Shown: positions 44,694 through 53,190 of the stretch, in pieces | Position numbering within the stretch: the stretch's first letter is position 1 | How the letters are laid out: the number at the start of each line of letters is the position of its first letter | DNA from: Alphaproteobacteria bacterium | GTDB lineage: Bacteria; Pseudomonadota; Alphaproteobacteria; Bin65 | Reading direction: 5' to 3' | Length of the DNA stretch: 64,000 nt | NCBI GenBank assembly: GCA_022819985.1 | Contig: JAJEGH010000024.1 | Coordinates: 62,001-126,000, forward strand | Translations under genes and position numbers: made by a program | The notes under the pieces: generated by a model | What the model was told of the DNA's origin: nothing | The model's input: the letters and a program-made list of their open reading frames with translations, nothing else | The model's database searches: none

Positions 44694-44926
44694 GCCCGGT
44701 CGATCACGTCATAGAGCGCATTCCGGTCGGAGACTTCGACGTTAGGCGGACGATCTCCCTCGACGATCTCAAGACGCAGCCGGAAGGGAGGCTTGGGGTC
44801 GCGCGTCGGGGCCAGCCGAGCGCGCAGCGCGTCCTCGACGAATCTTGTGAGTGTAATCCCGTCACGCGCCGCCCGTCCCTTGGCCTGGCGCAGGATTTGA
44901 TCGTTCAGATTCAGCGTCGTCTTCAT
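44690..44926 (-). CDS. vapB: VapB-type ribbon-helix-helix antitoxin
   Basis: A 78-residue protein starting MKTTLNLNDQILRQAKGRAA, a ribbon-helix-helix DNA-binding domain, with a C-terminal tail (EVSDRNALYDVIDRA) that should wrap the toxin. Overlaps vapC. The pair stands beside formate dehydrogenase without functional link. Confidence 0.9.
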   Translation of the reverse strand: MKTTLNLNDQILRQAKGRAARDGITLTRFVEDALRARLAPTRDPKPPFRLRLEIVEGDRPPNVEVSDRNALYDVIDRA

Positions 44927-45004
44927 TACAGAACAGTCGCTTTCCAGACGTATGGCTGAACCATATCACTCGAAGCCGAATCGAAAAAGCGGTCCTGCTT
45001 CGGG

Positions 45005-47776
45005 CTACTCCGCTGCAACCCCGACCGCCTCCGCCGGCCTCACCCTTGCGGCGCAGAATTTGAAGCTCGGGATCTTGCCCCAGGGGTCGAGCATCGGATC
45101 GGTCAGCAGGTTGGCCGGCGCGTCGGTGAAGCAGAAGGGGATGAACACGGTGCCGGCCGGCACGGCGTTGTCCATGCGCGCGGCCAGGTCGATGGCGCCG
45201 CGCCGCGTCTCGACCCGCACCGGATCGCCCGGCGCGATGCCGAGGCGCTGCAGGTCGGTCGGGCTCAATGAGGCAACCGCCTCCGGCTCCAGCGCTTCCA
45301 GGATGGTCGCCCGGGTGGTCATGGCGCCGGTGTGCCAGTGTTCGAGCTGCCGGCCGGTGGTCAGGATCATCGGATAGTCGGCGTCCGGCTGCTCGCCCGG
45401 CGGCTGCGGCGTCGTCGGCACCAGCCGGCCGCGGCCGTTCGCGGTCGGGAACCCTTCGCCGAACACGATCTCCTCGCCCGGCGCGTCGGGCGCCGCGCTG
45501 GGATAGGTCACGGCGCTTTCGCGTTCCAGCCGCTCCCAGGAGATGTTGTCGAGGGACGGCATGGTCTGCGCCATCTCCACATAGACGTCGGCCGCGCCCC
45601 CGTAGTTCCAGTCGAGGCCCATGCCGCGGGCGATTTCCTGGATGATCCGGATATCGTGCCGGGCCTCGCCGGGCAGGGCGAGCGCCTGCCGGCCCATCTG
45701 AACCTGCCGGTTGGTGTTGGTGACCGTGCCGGTCTTTTCCGGCCAGGCCGAGGCCGGCAACACGACATCGGCGTGCCAGGCCGTCTCGGTGAGGAACAGG
45801 TCCTGCACCACCAGATGCTCGAGTTTGGCGAGGGCGGCGCGGGCGTGGGCGGTGTCCGGGTCGGACATCGCCGGATTCTCGCCCATGATGTACATGCCGT
45901 CGATCTCGCCGGCGAGGATCGCGTTGACGATCTCGACCACCGTCAGGCCGCGGTTCGGATCGAGCGTGCTGCCCCACAGGTCCTGGATCGGCGCGCGCAG
46001 GTCGGCGTCCTCGACCGGCTGGTAGTCGGGCAGGAACATCGGGATCAGCCCGGCGTCCGACGCGCCCTGGACATTGTTCTGCCCGCGCAGCGGATGCAGG
46101 CCGGTGCCCGGCCGGCCGACCTGGCCGGTGATGAGCGACAGCGCGATCAGGCAGCGGGCGTTGTCGGTGCCGTTGATGTGCTGGGAAATGCCCATGCCCC
46201 AGAAGACGATCGCCTTTTCCGCCCGGGCGAATTTGCGCGCGACCGTGCGCAACTCGTCGGCGCCGATGCCGCAGACCGGCGCCATCTCCTCCGGCGTGAA
46301 GGGCCGGATATGCTCGGCAAAGGCTGCGAAGCCTTCGACATTCGCCTGGACATACTGCTCGTCGTAGAGCTTCTCCTCGACGATCGTGTTGAGCAATGCG
46401 TTCAGCAGCGCCACATCCGTGCCGCCCTTGAACTGCAGCATGTGGCCGGCGTGGCGCGCCAGCGCCTGGCCGCGCGGATCGGCGACGATCAGGGTCGCGC
46501 CGCGCGCCGCCGCCTGCTTGAAATAGGTCGCCGCAACCGGGTGGTTCTCCGTCGGGTTGGCGCCGATCACGAAGATCACGTCGCTGTCCCGGCAGGCGGT
46601 GAACGGCGCGGTGACGGCGCCGGAGCCGATGCCTTCGAGCAGGGCCGCGACCGACGAGGCGTGGCACAGCCTTGTGCAATGGTCGACATTGTTGGTGCCG
46701 AAGCCGGTGCGCACCAGCTTCTGGAACAGATAGGCCTCCTCGTTGGAGCCCTTGGCCGAGCCGAAGCCGGCGAGCGCGTTCGGCCCTTTTTCGTCGCGAA
46801 TGCGCCGCAGGCCGCCGGCGGCGCGCTCCAGGGCCTCCTCCCAGCTCGCTTCCCGGAAGTATTCGAGCGGGTTGGCCGGATCCATGACGATTTCGGCCGA
46901 TTTCGGCGCATCGTCGCGCCGGATCAGCGGTTTCGTCAGGCGCTGCGGGCTGTGGGCATAGTCGAAGCCGAAGCGGCCTTTCACGCACAGCCGCTTCTCG
47001 TTGGCCGGGCCGTCGCGGCCGTCGACGTAGAGCAGCCTGCCGTCCTTCAGATTGTAGGCGATCTGGCAGCCGACGCCGCAATAGGGGCAGACGCTCTCGA
47101 CCGTTTCGTCGGGAAATCCGGTCCGCACGCCGGCAGCGTCCAGCAGGTTCGCCGGCATCAGGGCGCCGGTCGGGCAGGCCTGCACGCACTCGCCGCAGGC
47201 GACGCAGGTGCTGGCGCCCATCGGGTCGTCCATGTCGAACACGATCTTCGAGCCGTGGCCGCGCTCGGCCATGCCGATCACGTCGTTGACCTGAACTTCG
47301 CGGCAGGCCCGGACGCAGAGGTTGCAGTCGATACAAGCGTCCAGATGGACCGCCATCGCCGGATGGCTGACATCGGGCGCCGGCGTCGCGCGCGGCGGCA
47401 GGCGGCTCTCTTCCAGATCGACCCGGTCAGTCCACTGCCAGAAGCGGCTGTCGGGATCGCGCGCGACCTCCCTGGCCGGCTGGTCCGCGAGCAGCATCTC
47501 GAAGACCATCCTGCGCGAGGCTTTGGCGCGTTCGGAAGCGGTGCGCACCGCCATGCCTTCGGTCGGCAGACGGATGCAGGACGCGGCGAGCACCCGCTCG
47601 CCCTCGACTTCCACCATGCAGGCGCGGCAGTTGCCGTCGGCGCGGTAGCCCGGCTCGTCGGCATAGCAGAGATGGGGAATTTCCGTACCCAGGCGGTTTG
47701 CGACCTGCCAGATCGTCTCGCCCGGCGCGGCCGCGACGGTCTCCCCGTCCAGCGTGAATGTTATTGCTTCGCTCAT
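45005..47776 (-). CDS. Formate dehydrogenase alpha subunit (molybdopterin, Cys type)
   Basis: A 923-residue FdsA/FdhF-like enzyme. The N-terminal 2Fe-2S domain has cysteines 37, 50, 53 and 67; two 4Fe-4S ferredoxin motifs lie at 148-158 and 191-201; the catalytic domain cluster uses C230, C233, C237 and C264. The Mo ligand is Cys371 in TRLCHASSV, where selenocysteine is found in FdhF-type proteins. The C-terminal ~110 residues bind the bis-MGD cofactor. No diaphorase subunit (fdsB), fdsG, fdhD or fdsD is adjacent, so the electron acceptor is unknown. ATG 47776 starts the ferredoxin domain. Confidence 0.9.
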   Translation of the reverse strand: MSEAITFTLDGETVAAAPGETIWQVANRLGTEIPHLCYADEPGYRADGNCRACMVEVEGERVLAASCIRLPTEGMAVRTASERAKASRRMVFEMLLADQPAREVARDPDSRFWQWTDRVDLEESRLPPRATPAPDVSHPAMAVHLDACIDCNLCVRACREVQVNDVIGMAERGHGSKIVFDMDDPMGASTCVACGECVQACPTGALMPANLLDAAGVRTGFPDETVESVCPYCGVGCQIAYNLKDGRLLYVDGRDGPANEKRLCVKGRFGFDYAHSPQRLTKPLIRRDDAPKSAEIVMDPANPLEYFREASWEEALERAAGGLRRIRDEKGPNALAGFGSAKGSNEEAYLFQKLVRTGFGTNNVDHCTRLCHASSVAALLEGIGSGAVTAPFTACRDSDVIFVIGANPTENHPVAATYFKQAAARGATLIVADPRGQALARHAGHMLQFKGGTDVALLNALLNTIVEEKLYDEQYVQANVEGFAAFAEHIRPFTPEEMAPVCGIGADELRTVARKFARAEKAIVFWGMGISQHINGTDNARCLIALSLITGQVGRPGTGLHPLRGQNNVQGASDAGLIPMFLPDYQPVEDADLRAPIQDLWGSTLDPNRGLTVVEIVNAILAGEIDGMYIMGENPAMSDPDTAHARAALAKLEHLVVQDLFLTETAWHADVVLPASAWPEKTGTVTNTNRQVQMGRQALALPGEARHDIRIIQEIARGMGLDWNYGGAADVYVEMAQTMPSLDNISWERLERESAVTYPSAAPDAPGEEIVFGEGFPTANGRGRLVPTTPQPPGEQPDADYPMILTTGRQLEHWHTGAMTTRATILEALEPEAVASLSPTDLQRLGIAPGDPVRVETRRGAIDLAARMDNAVPAGTVFIPFCFTDAPANLLTDPMLDPWGKIPSFKFCAARVRPAEAVGVAAE

Positions 47777-47968
47777 GGCCCGACCCTGGTACCAACTTGG
47801 TACGCGTTGCGGCGGAGGCAACATGCGGAAACCCGCCGTCAAGCACGACTTTTCCGCCGATTCAAGGGGCATTCACGGGATCGGCACCGCCGAAACGACG
47901 CGGGAGCGGAACCGGTCGAAACCGGTCCGGTTTTCAGGCGCCCGGCACCCGGTCGAACGAGCGCGGTT

Positions 47969-48772
47969 TCACCGCCCCGAATACACGCCCTGCCGCTTCT
48001 CCAGCATGGCGTTGACCGCTTCCAGATGGTCTTCGCTCTGGTGGCACAGGGCCTGGTTGACCGCGGCGGTCTCCAGAAAAGCCGGCAGGTCGGTCTTCAT
48101 GGCCGCACGCAGCAGGCGCTTGGCCTGGCGCACCGTCTTCGGCGGCTTCGACGCGATGACGCCGGCGAGCGCCCGCGCCTCGTCCATCAGCTTCTCCGGC
48201 TCGACCACTTTCATGCACAGGCCGCGCCGGTGCGCTTCCTCCGCCCCGATCGGCCGGCCGGTGAAGGACATTTCGGCTGCGACCTCCCACGGCACGCGCC
48301 TTGGCAGGAACCAGCTTCCCGCGTCTCCCGCGATCAGGCCGAGGCTGACGAAGACTTCGCCGAACAGGGCCTTCGTCGACGCGATGCGCATGTCGCACAT
48401 GAAGGCGAGGTCGCAGCCCGCGCCCATCGCCGGCCCGTTGACCGCCGCGATGGTCGGCACGTCCAGCCCGTAGATCGCCAGCGGGATCTGCTGGATGCCG
48501 TACATGTAACCCTCGGCGATATCCAGGCCCGGCCCGCCGAACATGCCGGCGCGGTTGCGCATCGCCTTGACGTCACCGCCGGAGGAAAAGGCCGTGCCCG
48601 CGCCGGTCAGGATCGCCACCGACACCTCGGGGTCGCGCTGCACCCGGCCGACCGCGCCGACCAGGGCGTCGATCGTCTCCGGGCCGGAGACCGGGTTGCG
48701 CCGGTCCGGGTCGTTCAGCGTGATCGTGACGACACGGCCGGCCTTTTCGTACAGGACGGGATCGGAGGACAT
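47969..48772 (-). CDS. Enoyl-CoA hydratase/isomerase family protein
   Basis: A crotonase-fold enzyme of 267 residues. The oxyanion-hole glycines are in AFSSGGDVKAM and AVNGPAMGAGCDLAFMCD. GEVFVSLGLIAGDAGSWFLPR has Glu at the first catalytic position and Asp at the second, which fits hydratase/isomerase activity with an uncertain substrate. The ATG at 48772 (MSSDPVLYEK) was preferred to one four codons earlier. Confidence 0.88.
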   Translation of the reverse strand: MSSDPVLYEKAGRVVTITLNDPDRRNPVSGPETIDALVGAVGRVQRDPEVSVAILTGAGTAFSSGGDVKAMRNRAGMFGGPGLDIAEGYMYGIQQIPLAIYGLDVPTIAAVNGPAMGAGCDLAFMCDMRIASTKALFGEVFVSLGLIAGDAGSWFLPRRVPWEVAAEMSFTGRPIGAEEAHRRGLCMKVVEPEKLMDEARALAGVIASKPPKTVRQAKRLLRAAMKTDLPAFLETAAVNQALCHQSEDHLEAVNAMLEKRQGVYSGR

Positions 48773-48879
48773 GGAACACCTCACAGATAGCGCGGCGCAG
48801 CGGGCCGGTTTGTTTGCACAAAACCGCCCGCCCGCGCCTTGAAGCCGGCGGGCGAAAAACCGCGTTCCCCGCCCTTCGG

Positions 48880-49072
48880 TCCTTCGATACGCCCCGGCCT
48901 TGGCGGCCGGGGCTACTCAGGATGAGGAGGAGCGGTGTGTTGAGGCCTTTGAGCCCCCACCAACCCCCTCCCTCATCCCGAGTAGGCGCGCCAGCGCCGT
49001 ATCGAGAGCCTGCCCTGAGCGAAGCCGAAGGGGGGCCGTATCGAGGGGGCCGTATCGGGAGCCTGTCGAAGG
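48880..49072. repeat. Large palindromic dispersed repeat, copy 3
   Basis: Left arm TTCGATACGCCCCGGCC...GGGGCTACTCAGGATGAGG and right arm CCCTCATCCCGAGTAGGC...CCGTATCGAG, followed by partial extra copies of the CCGTATCG and CCTGTCGAAGG motifs. Between the hydratase gene and the selenoprotein candidate; no gene here. Confidence 0.8.
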
Positions 49073-49113
49073 AAACGCCCCGCTGCCGAGGGCTCCGCCG
49101 AAAACGAAACCCT

Positions 49114-49593
49114 CTAGTTCTTCGCCTGGGACTCGTAGAAGTTGACGAGCCGGATCACATCGCCGGCATCGAGCCGTCCGAGCGGGCCGTCGCTGTAGCT
49201 CGACAGGACCACCTTGCCGGTCTCGCCGTTCACGACGAATTCGGACGGCTGGATGATCTGGCGCCGGTCCTCCCACCAGGAGCCCAGCGTATCGGCAAGG
49301 TCGCGGGTCACGCCGTAGCCGAAGGGGAATCCCTTGCCGTCGGCAACTTTCTTCGCGTTATCGATATCGTCGACGCTCGCGGCGACCACCGAAGCATTGG
49401 CTGCGCGCAACTCATCGAACTGTCTGGCAAAGCCATCCAACTGATGGCGGCAGAACGGTCACCAATGGCCGCGATAGAACAGGATGACCCGATATTTTCC
49501 GCTCAGGTCATCGGGCAGGCGCAACGATCCGCCGCCGACCAGATCGATCGACAGTTCCGGAAAGGTTGCGCCGATACCGAGTTTCTCACCCAT
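49114..49593 (-). CDS. Peroxiredoxin-like selenoprotein candidate (UxxC), in-frame TGA
   Basis: AhpC/TSA-type thioredoxin-fold protein of 159 residues if the TGA at 49461-49459 is read as selenocysteine. The frame is unchanged across it: ...VILFYRGHW-U45-PFCRHQLDGF. Related proteins have FYRG-x-WCPFC there, so U replaces the catalytic Cys and forms a UxxC redox pair with Cys48. Both halves keep family sequence, including the downstream LDGFARQFDEL and the C-terminal LVNFYESQ. A hairpin obeying bacterial SECIS rules follows the TGA. ATG 49593 starts MGEKLGIGATFPEL. Likely thiol peroxidase or disulfide reductase. Standard gene callers would split or truncate it. Confidence 0.85.
49423..49461 (-). 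promoter_or_regulatory. Putative bacterial SECIS element with its UGA codon
   Basis: On the minus strand UGA (49461-49459) is followed by 16 nt to the apical loop. The upper stem is GCCAUC/GAUGGC (49448-49443 with 49437-49432) around loop AGUUG, whose second base is G. A lower stem UCUG/CAGA (49454-49451 with 49426-49423) closes over an internal loop. Spacing, loop size and early G meet the published rules for bSECIS. Confidence 0.75.
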
Positions 49594-49704
49594 GCCGGCG
49601 GTTGCCCCTTGTTGCGGTTGAAGACAACGGGGTTGTGCCGTCATTCGGCCGTCGGGGCAAGGGGGCGCTTCGGCTATGCCGGCGGCGCGTTGCGGAATTT
49701 CCCG

Positions 49705-50766
49705 TCAGGCAGGGAAACCGAGCTGCTCCGCCGCCGCCAGCGCGAGCGCTACGCCGACCAGGACGATGACGCCGCCGCCCGCCAGACCGGCCGTCCGGTG
49801 CGCCAGGTTGCCGAGTCTTGCCAGGCCCGGCCTCGAACCGGCAGCCCGCGCCGCGCCGCGCCGGGTGTAGATCGCCGCCAGGCCGATCGTCGATACCGTG
49901 ATGGCGACACCCAGCGCCATGACCAGCGAGCCCAGAACGCCGACGACGAAAATGCCGTTGGCCAGCGTGAACAGCAGCACGATCACGGCGCCGGTGCACG
50001 GGCGCAGGCCGGCGGCGACGGCGGCCGGAATCATCGCCCGGAGTCCGGGGTCGGCCCTTCCGGAATGGCTGTGCCCGTGATCGTGGTGCCCGTGATCGTG
50101 GTGCCCATGATCGTGGTGCTCAGCCGGCTCGTGCCCGTGGGAGCAGCCGCGCCCGACGATGCCGCCCCAGAACATCCACAGGCCGAGCAGCACGATCAGC
50201 CCGTAACTCGCCAGTTCGACCCACGTTACGTTGCCGATCAGCTCCAGGGTGCCGACATCCAGCGCCAGGGCGAATGTGCCGACCAGGCCGATCGCCACCA
50301 GCGCCTGGGTCAGGGCGATCAGGCCGCTCATCAGCACGCCGTCCCGGGGCCGCGCCCGGTTGGCGAGGAAATAGGCGGCGACGACGAATTTGCCGTGGCC
50401 CGGCCCGGCCGCGTGGAACAGGCCGTAGAGGAAGGAGAGCAGCAGGATAGCCAGCACCGGCGCGAGGGCGCCGCCCGACTTGTAGGCGGCAATCTGCCGG
50501 GCGAGCTCGTCGTTCAGCTGCCGCTGCCAGTACGCCACAGCCATGACGAATCGTTGCACGGCGGCGGGCGGCCGGAAAAAGGGCCGCTCCGGCGCCTTTT
50601 GCGCCGGCGCGGCGCCCGGCGTGGCGGGCGCGCCTTTCGGGTCGAGGCCGAAGGGGTTCTGCGCCGCCGCCGGTCCCGCCGCCGCCATCGCGGTCGCGCC
50701 GGCGAAGGCCGGCAACAGCAGAACCCACAAGAGGATGCAGCGCAGGAGCCTGCGGTCCGGGATCAT
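49705..50766 (-). CDS. Nickel/cobalt exporter, RcnA/NcoT type
   Basis: A 353-residue inner-membrane efflux protein. After a signal-like N-terminus (about 1-36) there are about six membrane helices, with FLYGLFHAAGPGHGKFVVAAYF as the metal-site signature of the family. A cytoplasmic/periplasmic loop is a His/Asp repeat (HDHGHHDHGHHDHGHSH) that binds Ni or Co. Two later motifs, AAGLRPCTGAVIVLLF and GVAITVSTIGLAAIYTRRG, are also typical. A DUF1007 protein gene lies just upstream, a frequent partner. ATG 50766 is the preferred start. Confidence 0.9.
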   Translation of the reverse strand: MIPDRRLLRCILLWVLLLPAFAGATAMAAAGPAAAQNPFGLDPKGAPATPGAAPAQKAPERPFFRPPAAVQRFVMAVAYWQRQLNDELARQIAAYKSGGALAPVLAILLLSFLYGLFHAAGPGHGKFVVAAYFLANRARPRDGVLMSGLIALTQALVAIGLVGTFALALDVGTLELIGNVTWVELASYGLIVLLGLWMFWGGIVGRGCSHGHEPAEHHDHGHHDHGHHDHGHSHSGRADPGLRAMIPAAVAAGLRPCTGAVIVLLFTLANGIFVVGVLGSLVMALGVAITVSTIGLAAIYTRRGAARAAGSRPGLARLGNLAHRTAGLAGGGVIVLVGVALALAAAEQLGFPA

Positions 50767-50838
50767 CGCATCGTACCCGCCCATTCGGGCCTTTCCCGGC
50801 AGCGCAGGGAAACGGTTTTCATGCCGGACCGGCGGAAA

Positions 50839-51438
50839 TCAGCCGACCGGGCAGTCGAAATTGAGCATCCGCGGGACGACCGAGCCGAAATAGATCGGAT
50901 TGTCGAAATCGTCCCGGAAGACCGTCCTGCACCCGTCGGGAGCCGCGCCGTCGATCGCGACCGGCTTCTGTTTCACGAGTTCGACGGCGACATAGTATGT
51001 CTTGTCGATAAACAGCAAGGCCGGCCTGTCGGTCCGCGGGTCGACAGGCCGGGGCAGGGGAAGCGTAAAGCGGTAGACCAGCCGGCCGTCCTGCACCGTC
51101 GCAGCAAAGCCCTTCACCGTCTCGAGCTTCAACTCTTCGTCGCCGATCCGCACGACGGTGAAATAGCTGAGCTCTATCAGCGCGTCGAAAGCGCCGCGGC
51201 GCACCTGCTGCGCTTCGTCGGGCTCCAGTTTGCCGTTCCGGTTTCTGTCGAAGGCGTGGATCACCACGCCGCCGAATATCGCATCGAAGGTCCACTGCTG
51301 GGTGATCGCCGCGACCTTGCCGTCCTGCATGTGCAGAGTGACGCGGGCGTCGATGAAGACATGCGGATGCGCCGCGGCGGACCGGGCCAGGCCGACGGCG
51401 CCGGCAAGCAGGATGGCGGCAATCAGCAGGCTTCGCAT
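50839..51438 (-). CDS. DUF1007-family periplasmic protein
   Basis: A 199-residue exported protein: signal peptide about 1-25 (ending SAAA), then HPHVFIDARVTLHM, the family signature, and an EF-hand-like loop DRNRNGKLEPDE. DUF1007 proteins are very often encoded with RcnA/NcoT exporters, as here (72 bp to the next gene), and are thought to deliver or sense metal in the periplasm. A dyad at 51503-51520 may regulate both. Confidence 0.87.
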   Translation of the reverse strand: MRSLLIAAILLAGAVGLARSAAAHPHVFIDARVTLHMQDGKVAAITQQWTFDAIFGGVVIHAFDRNRNGKLEPDEAQQVRRGAFDALIELSYFTVVRIGDEELKLETVKGFAATVQDGRLVYRFTLPLPRPVDPRTDRPALLFIDKTYYVAVELVKQKPVAIDGAAPDGCRTVFRDDFDNPIYFGSVVPRMLNFDCPVG

Positions 51439-51502
51439 AAACGGCTCCCTGCGGGCGGGCCTCTCGCTATCGTTCCGCTGCAGCGGACAAACCGACGGGG
51501 TA

Positions 51503-51520
51503 GTATAGGATATCCCATAC
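51503..51520. promoter_or_regulatory. Imperfect palindrome, candidate metal-repressor operator
   Basis: GTATAGGATATCCCATAC is symmetrical at 16 of 18 positions around GGATATCC. It stands between the divergent DUF1007 and flavodoxin-like genes, 65 bp from the former. The GTAT...ATAC ends recall operators of RcnR/CsoR-family repressors controlling nickel exporters, but no such regulator gene is in the window. Confidence 0.45.
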
Positions 51521-51529
51521 CGAAGCCGG

Positions 51530-52054
51530 ATGCACCATGATCGATCGGCCCGCGAAGCGGATACCGTCCTCGTGAGCGGCGAAGACGGTACGAAACGGCT
51601 CCTGATCGTCGGCCATGTGCCGTCGGACAACACGCGGCGCCTGCGCGACGCCGCGGCCGAAGCGGCGCGCGACGCCGTCGAGGGCGGCGGCGTCCGCGTC
51701 GTCGCCCGGAGCCCGTTCGAGACGCAGCCGGCGCATGTCCTGGCCGCCAACGCTCTCATTCTGGGGACGACCGAAAATCTCGGCTATATGAGCGGCGCGC
51801 TGAAGGATTTCTTCGACCGCTGCTACTATCCCTGCCTGGAGCACACCCAGGGCCTGCCCTATTGCCTCTATATCCGCGCCGGCCATGACGGGACGGGCAC
51901 GCGGCGCGGCGTCGAGACCATCGTCACCGGCCTGCGCTGGCGCGCGGTGCAGGAACCGCTGATCTGCCGCGGCGCATGGGACGAGGCGTTCGTCGAGCAA
52001 GTGGCGGAGATCGGCGCGGCGATGGCGGCCGGGCTGGAGGCGGGGATTTTCTGA
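51530..52054 (+). CDS. Flavodoxin-like/NAD(P)H-dependent oxidoreductase family protein
   Basis: A soluble flavodoxin-fold protein of up to 174 residues. KRLLIVGHVPSDNTRRLRDA is the first strand and FMN phosphate loop, and ILGTTENLGYMSGALKDFFDR is the flavin-binding segment of this family. The reading begins with ATG 51530; a GTG at 51572 would give 160 residues and a more usual N-terminus. The substrate is unknown. Divergent from the nickel export pair. Confidence 0.8.
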   Translation: MHHDRSAREADTVLVSGEDGTKRLLIVGHVPSDNTRRLRDAAAEAARDAVEGGGVRVVARSPFETQPAHVLAANALILGTTENLGYMSGALKDFFDRCYYPCLEHTQGLPYCLYIRAGHDGTGTRRGVETIVTGLRWRAVQEPLICRGAWDEAFVEQVAEIGAAMAAGLEAGIF

Positions 52055-52076
52055 CGGCGCCGGAGGCCGGGCAGCC

Positions 52077-52997
52077 CTATTCCAGCGCCTTGGCCGGCAC
52101 ACTGCGCAGATATTCGGCGATCGCCCGGCGGTCCGCGTCCGTCAGCTTCGATGTGACGTTGGTGACGACCTCTTCCATTTCGCCGCCCATGACGTCGCCC
52201 GAGGGCGTGACGCCGGTCTGCAAGGCGAACACGATTTCGTCCGGAGTCCACGAACCGATGCCCTTTTCCTTGTGCGGCGTGATGTTGGGCGCGCCGCCGA
52301 TCTTGGCTTTGCCGTCGCCATAGTCCGGCGCGCCGGCCAGCCGGACGCTGTTGCGCAGTCCGCCCAGAGCGTTGCGCCGGGTGTGGCATTCGCCGCAATG
52401 GGCCGGGCCGGTCACGATATAGGCGCCGCGGTTCCAGCGCCGCGACTTGCCGGGGTCGGGGCGGTAGCGGCCCGGCTCCAGGAACAGCAGCTTCCACAGG
52501 CCGAGGGCGGGGCGGACCGAATAGGGAAAGGCCAGCCGGTGTTCCCCGTTGCGCGCCGTGGCCGGCGGGACCGTCTTCAGATAGGCCCACAGGTCGCGCA
52601 GGTCGTCGGGCGTCATCCGCGTGTAGGAGACATAGGGGAAGGCCGGGTAGTAGTGGCGTTCGTCGGGCGACAGGCCCAGGGTCATGGCCCGGATGAAATC
52701 CGCCTCGGTCCATCCGCCGATCCCGGTGGCGGCGTCCGGTGTGATGTTGGGCGAAACGAACACGCCGAAAGGCGAAGGGAGCTCGCGCCCGCCGGCCAGC
52801 GCCGCGCCGCCCTTGCGGGTGTGGCAGCCCGCGCATCCGGACATGGCGAACAGGTAGGCGCCGCGCCCGGGATCGGCCGTCGCCGGCTCCGGGCCGGACT
52901 TCGGCATCTGCCATATGAGCGACGGGAACAGGGCGGGGATGCTGGCGGCAGCGACCGCCGCTATGGCGAGGAACAGCAAAAGCCTGATCAGGCGCAT
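52077..52997 (-). CDS. Dihaem cytochrome c, exported
   Basis: A 306-residue protein with an N-terminal membrane anchor (about 3-27) and two haem domains: CAGCH near residue 55 and CGECH near 201. VSPNITPDAATGIGGWTEADF and PNITPHKEKGIGSWTPDEIV show the two halves are internal duplicates, as in the cytochrome subunits of membrane alcohol/aldehyde dehydrogenases. The dehydrogenase partner is not adjacent. Convergent with the flavodoxin-like gene. Confidence 0.88.
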   Translation of the reverse strand: MRLIRLLLFLAIAAVAAASIPALFPSLIWQMPKSGPEPATADPGRGAYLFAMSGCAGCHTRKGGAALAGGRELPSPFGVFVSPNITPDAATGIGGWTEADFIRAMTLGLSPDERHYYPAFPYVSYTRMTPDDLRDLWAYLKTVPPATARNGEHRLAFPYSVRPALGLWKLLFLEPGRYRPDPGKSRRWNRGAYIVTGPAHCGECHTRRNALGGLRNSVRLAGAPDYGDGKAKIGGAPNITPHKEKGIGSWTPDEIVFALQTGVTPSGDVMGGEMEEVVTNVTSKLTDADRRAIAEYLRSVPAKALE

Positions 52998-53190
52998 CGG
53001 CAGGCGGCTGGCTGGTTTGTCGCGGTTCGGAGGGTGCGGAGGGCCTTTCGAACGGCATCGGGTCGGAACGTCTGTCCGGCAACAGTGCCACGCCGGTCCA
53101 TATCGATGAAATGAATTTTTCTGTGGAGGCCGGAATGTCGGCGTTGCCCGGCGCGATCGAACGGGGCCGTCCCGAAGCCGCCGCGCGGTC

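Noticed and set aside
46645..46690. Selenocysteine in formate dehydrogenase
   Set aside because: The active-site codon reads Cys (TRLCHASSV).
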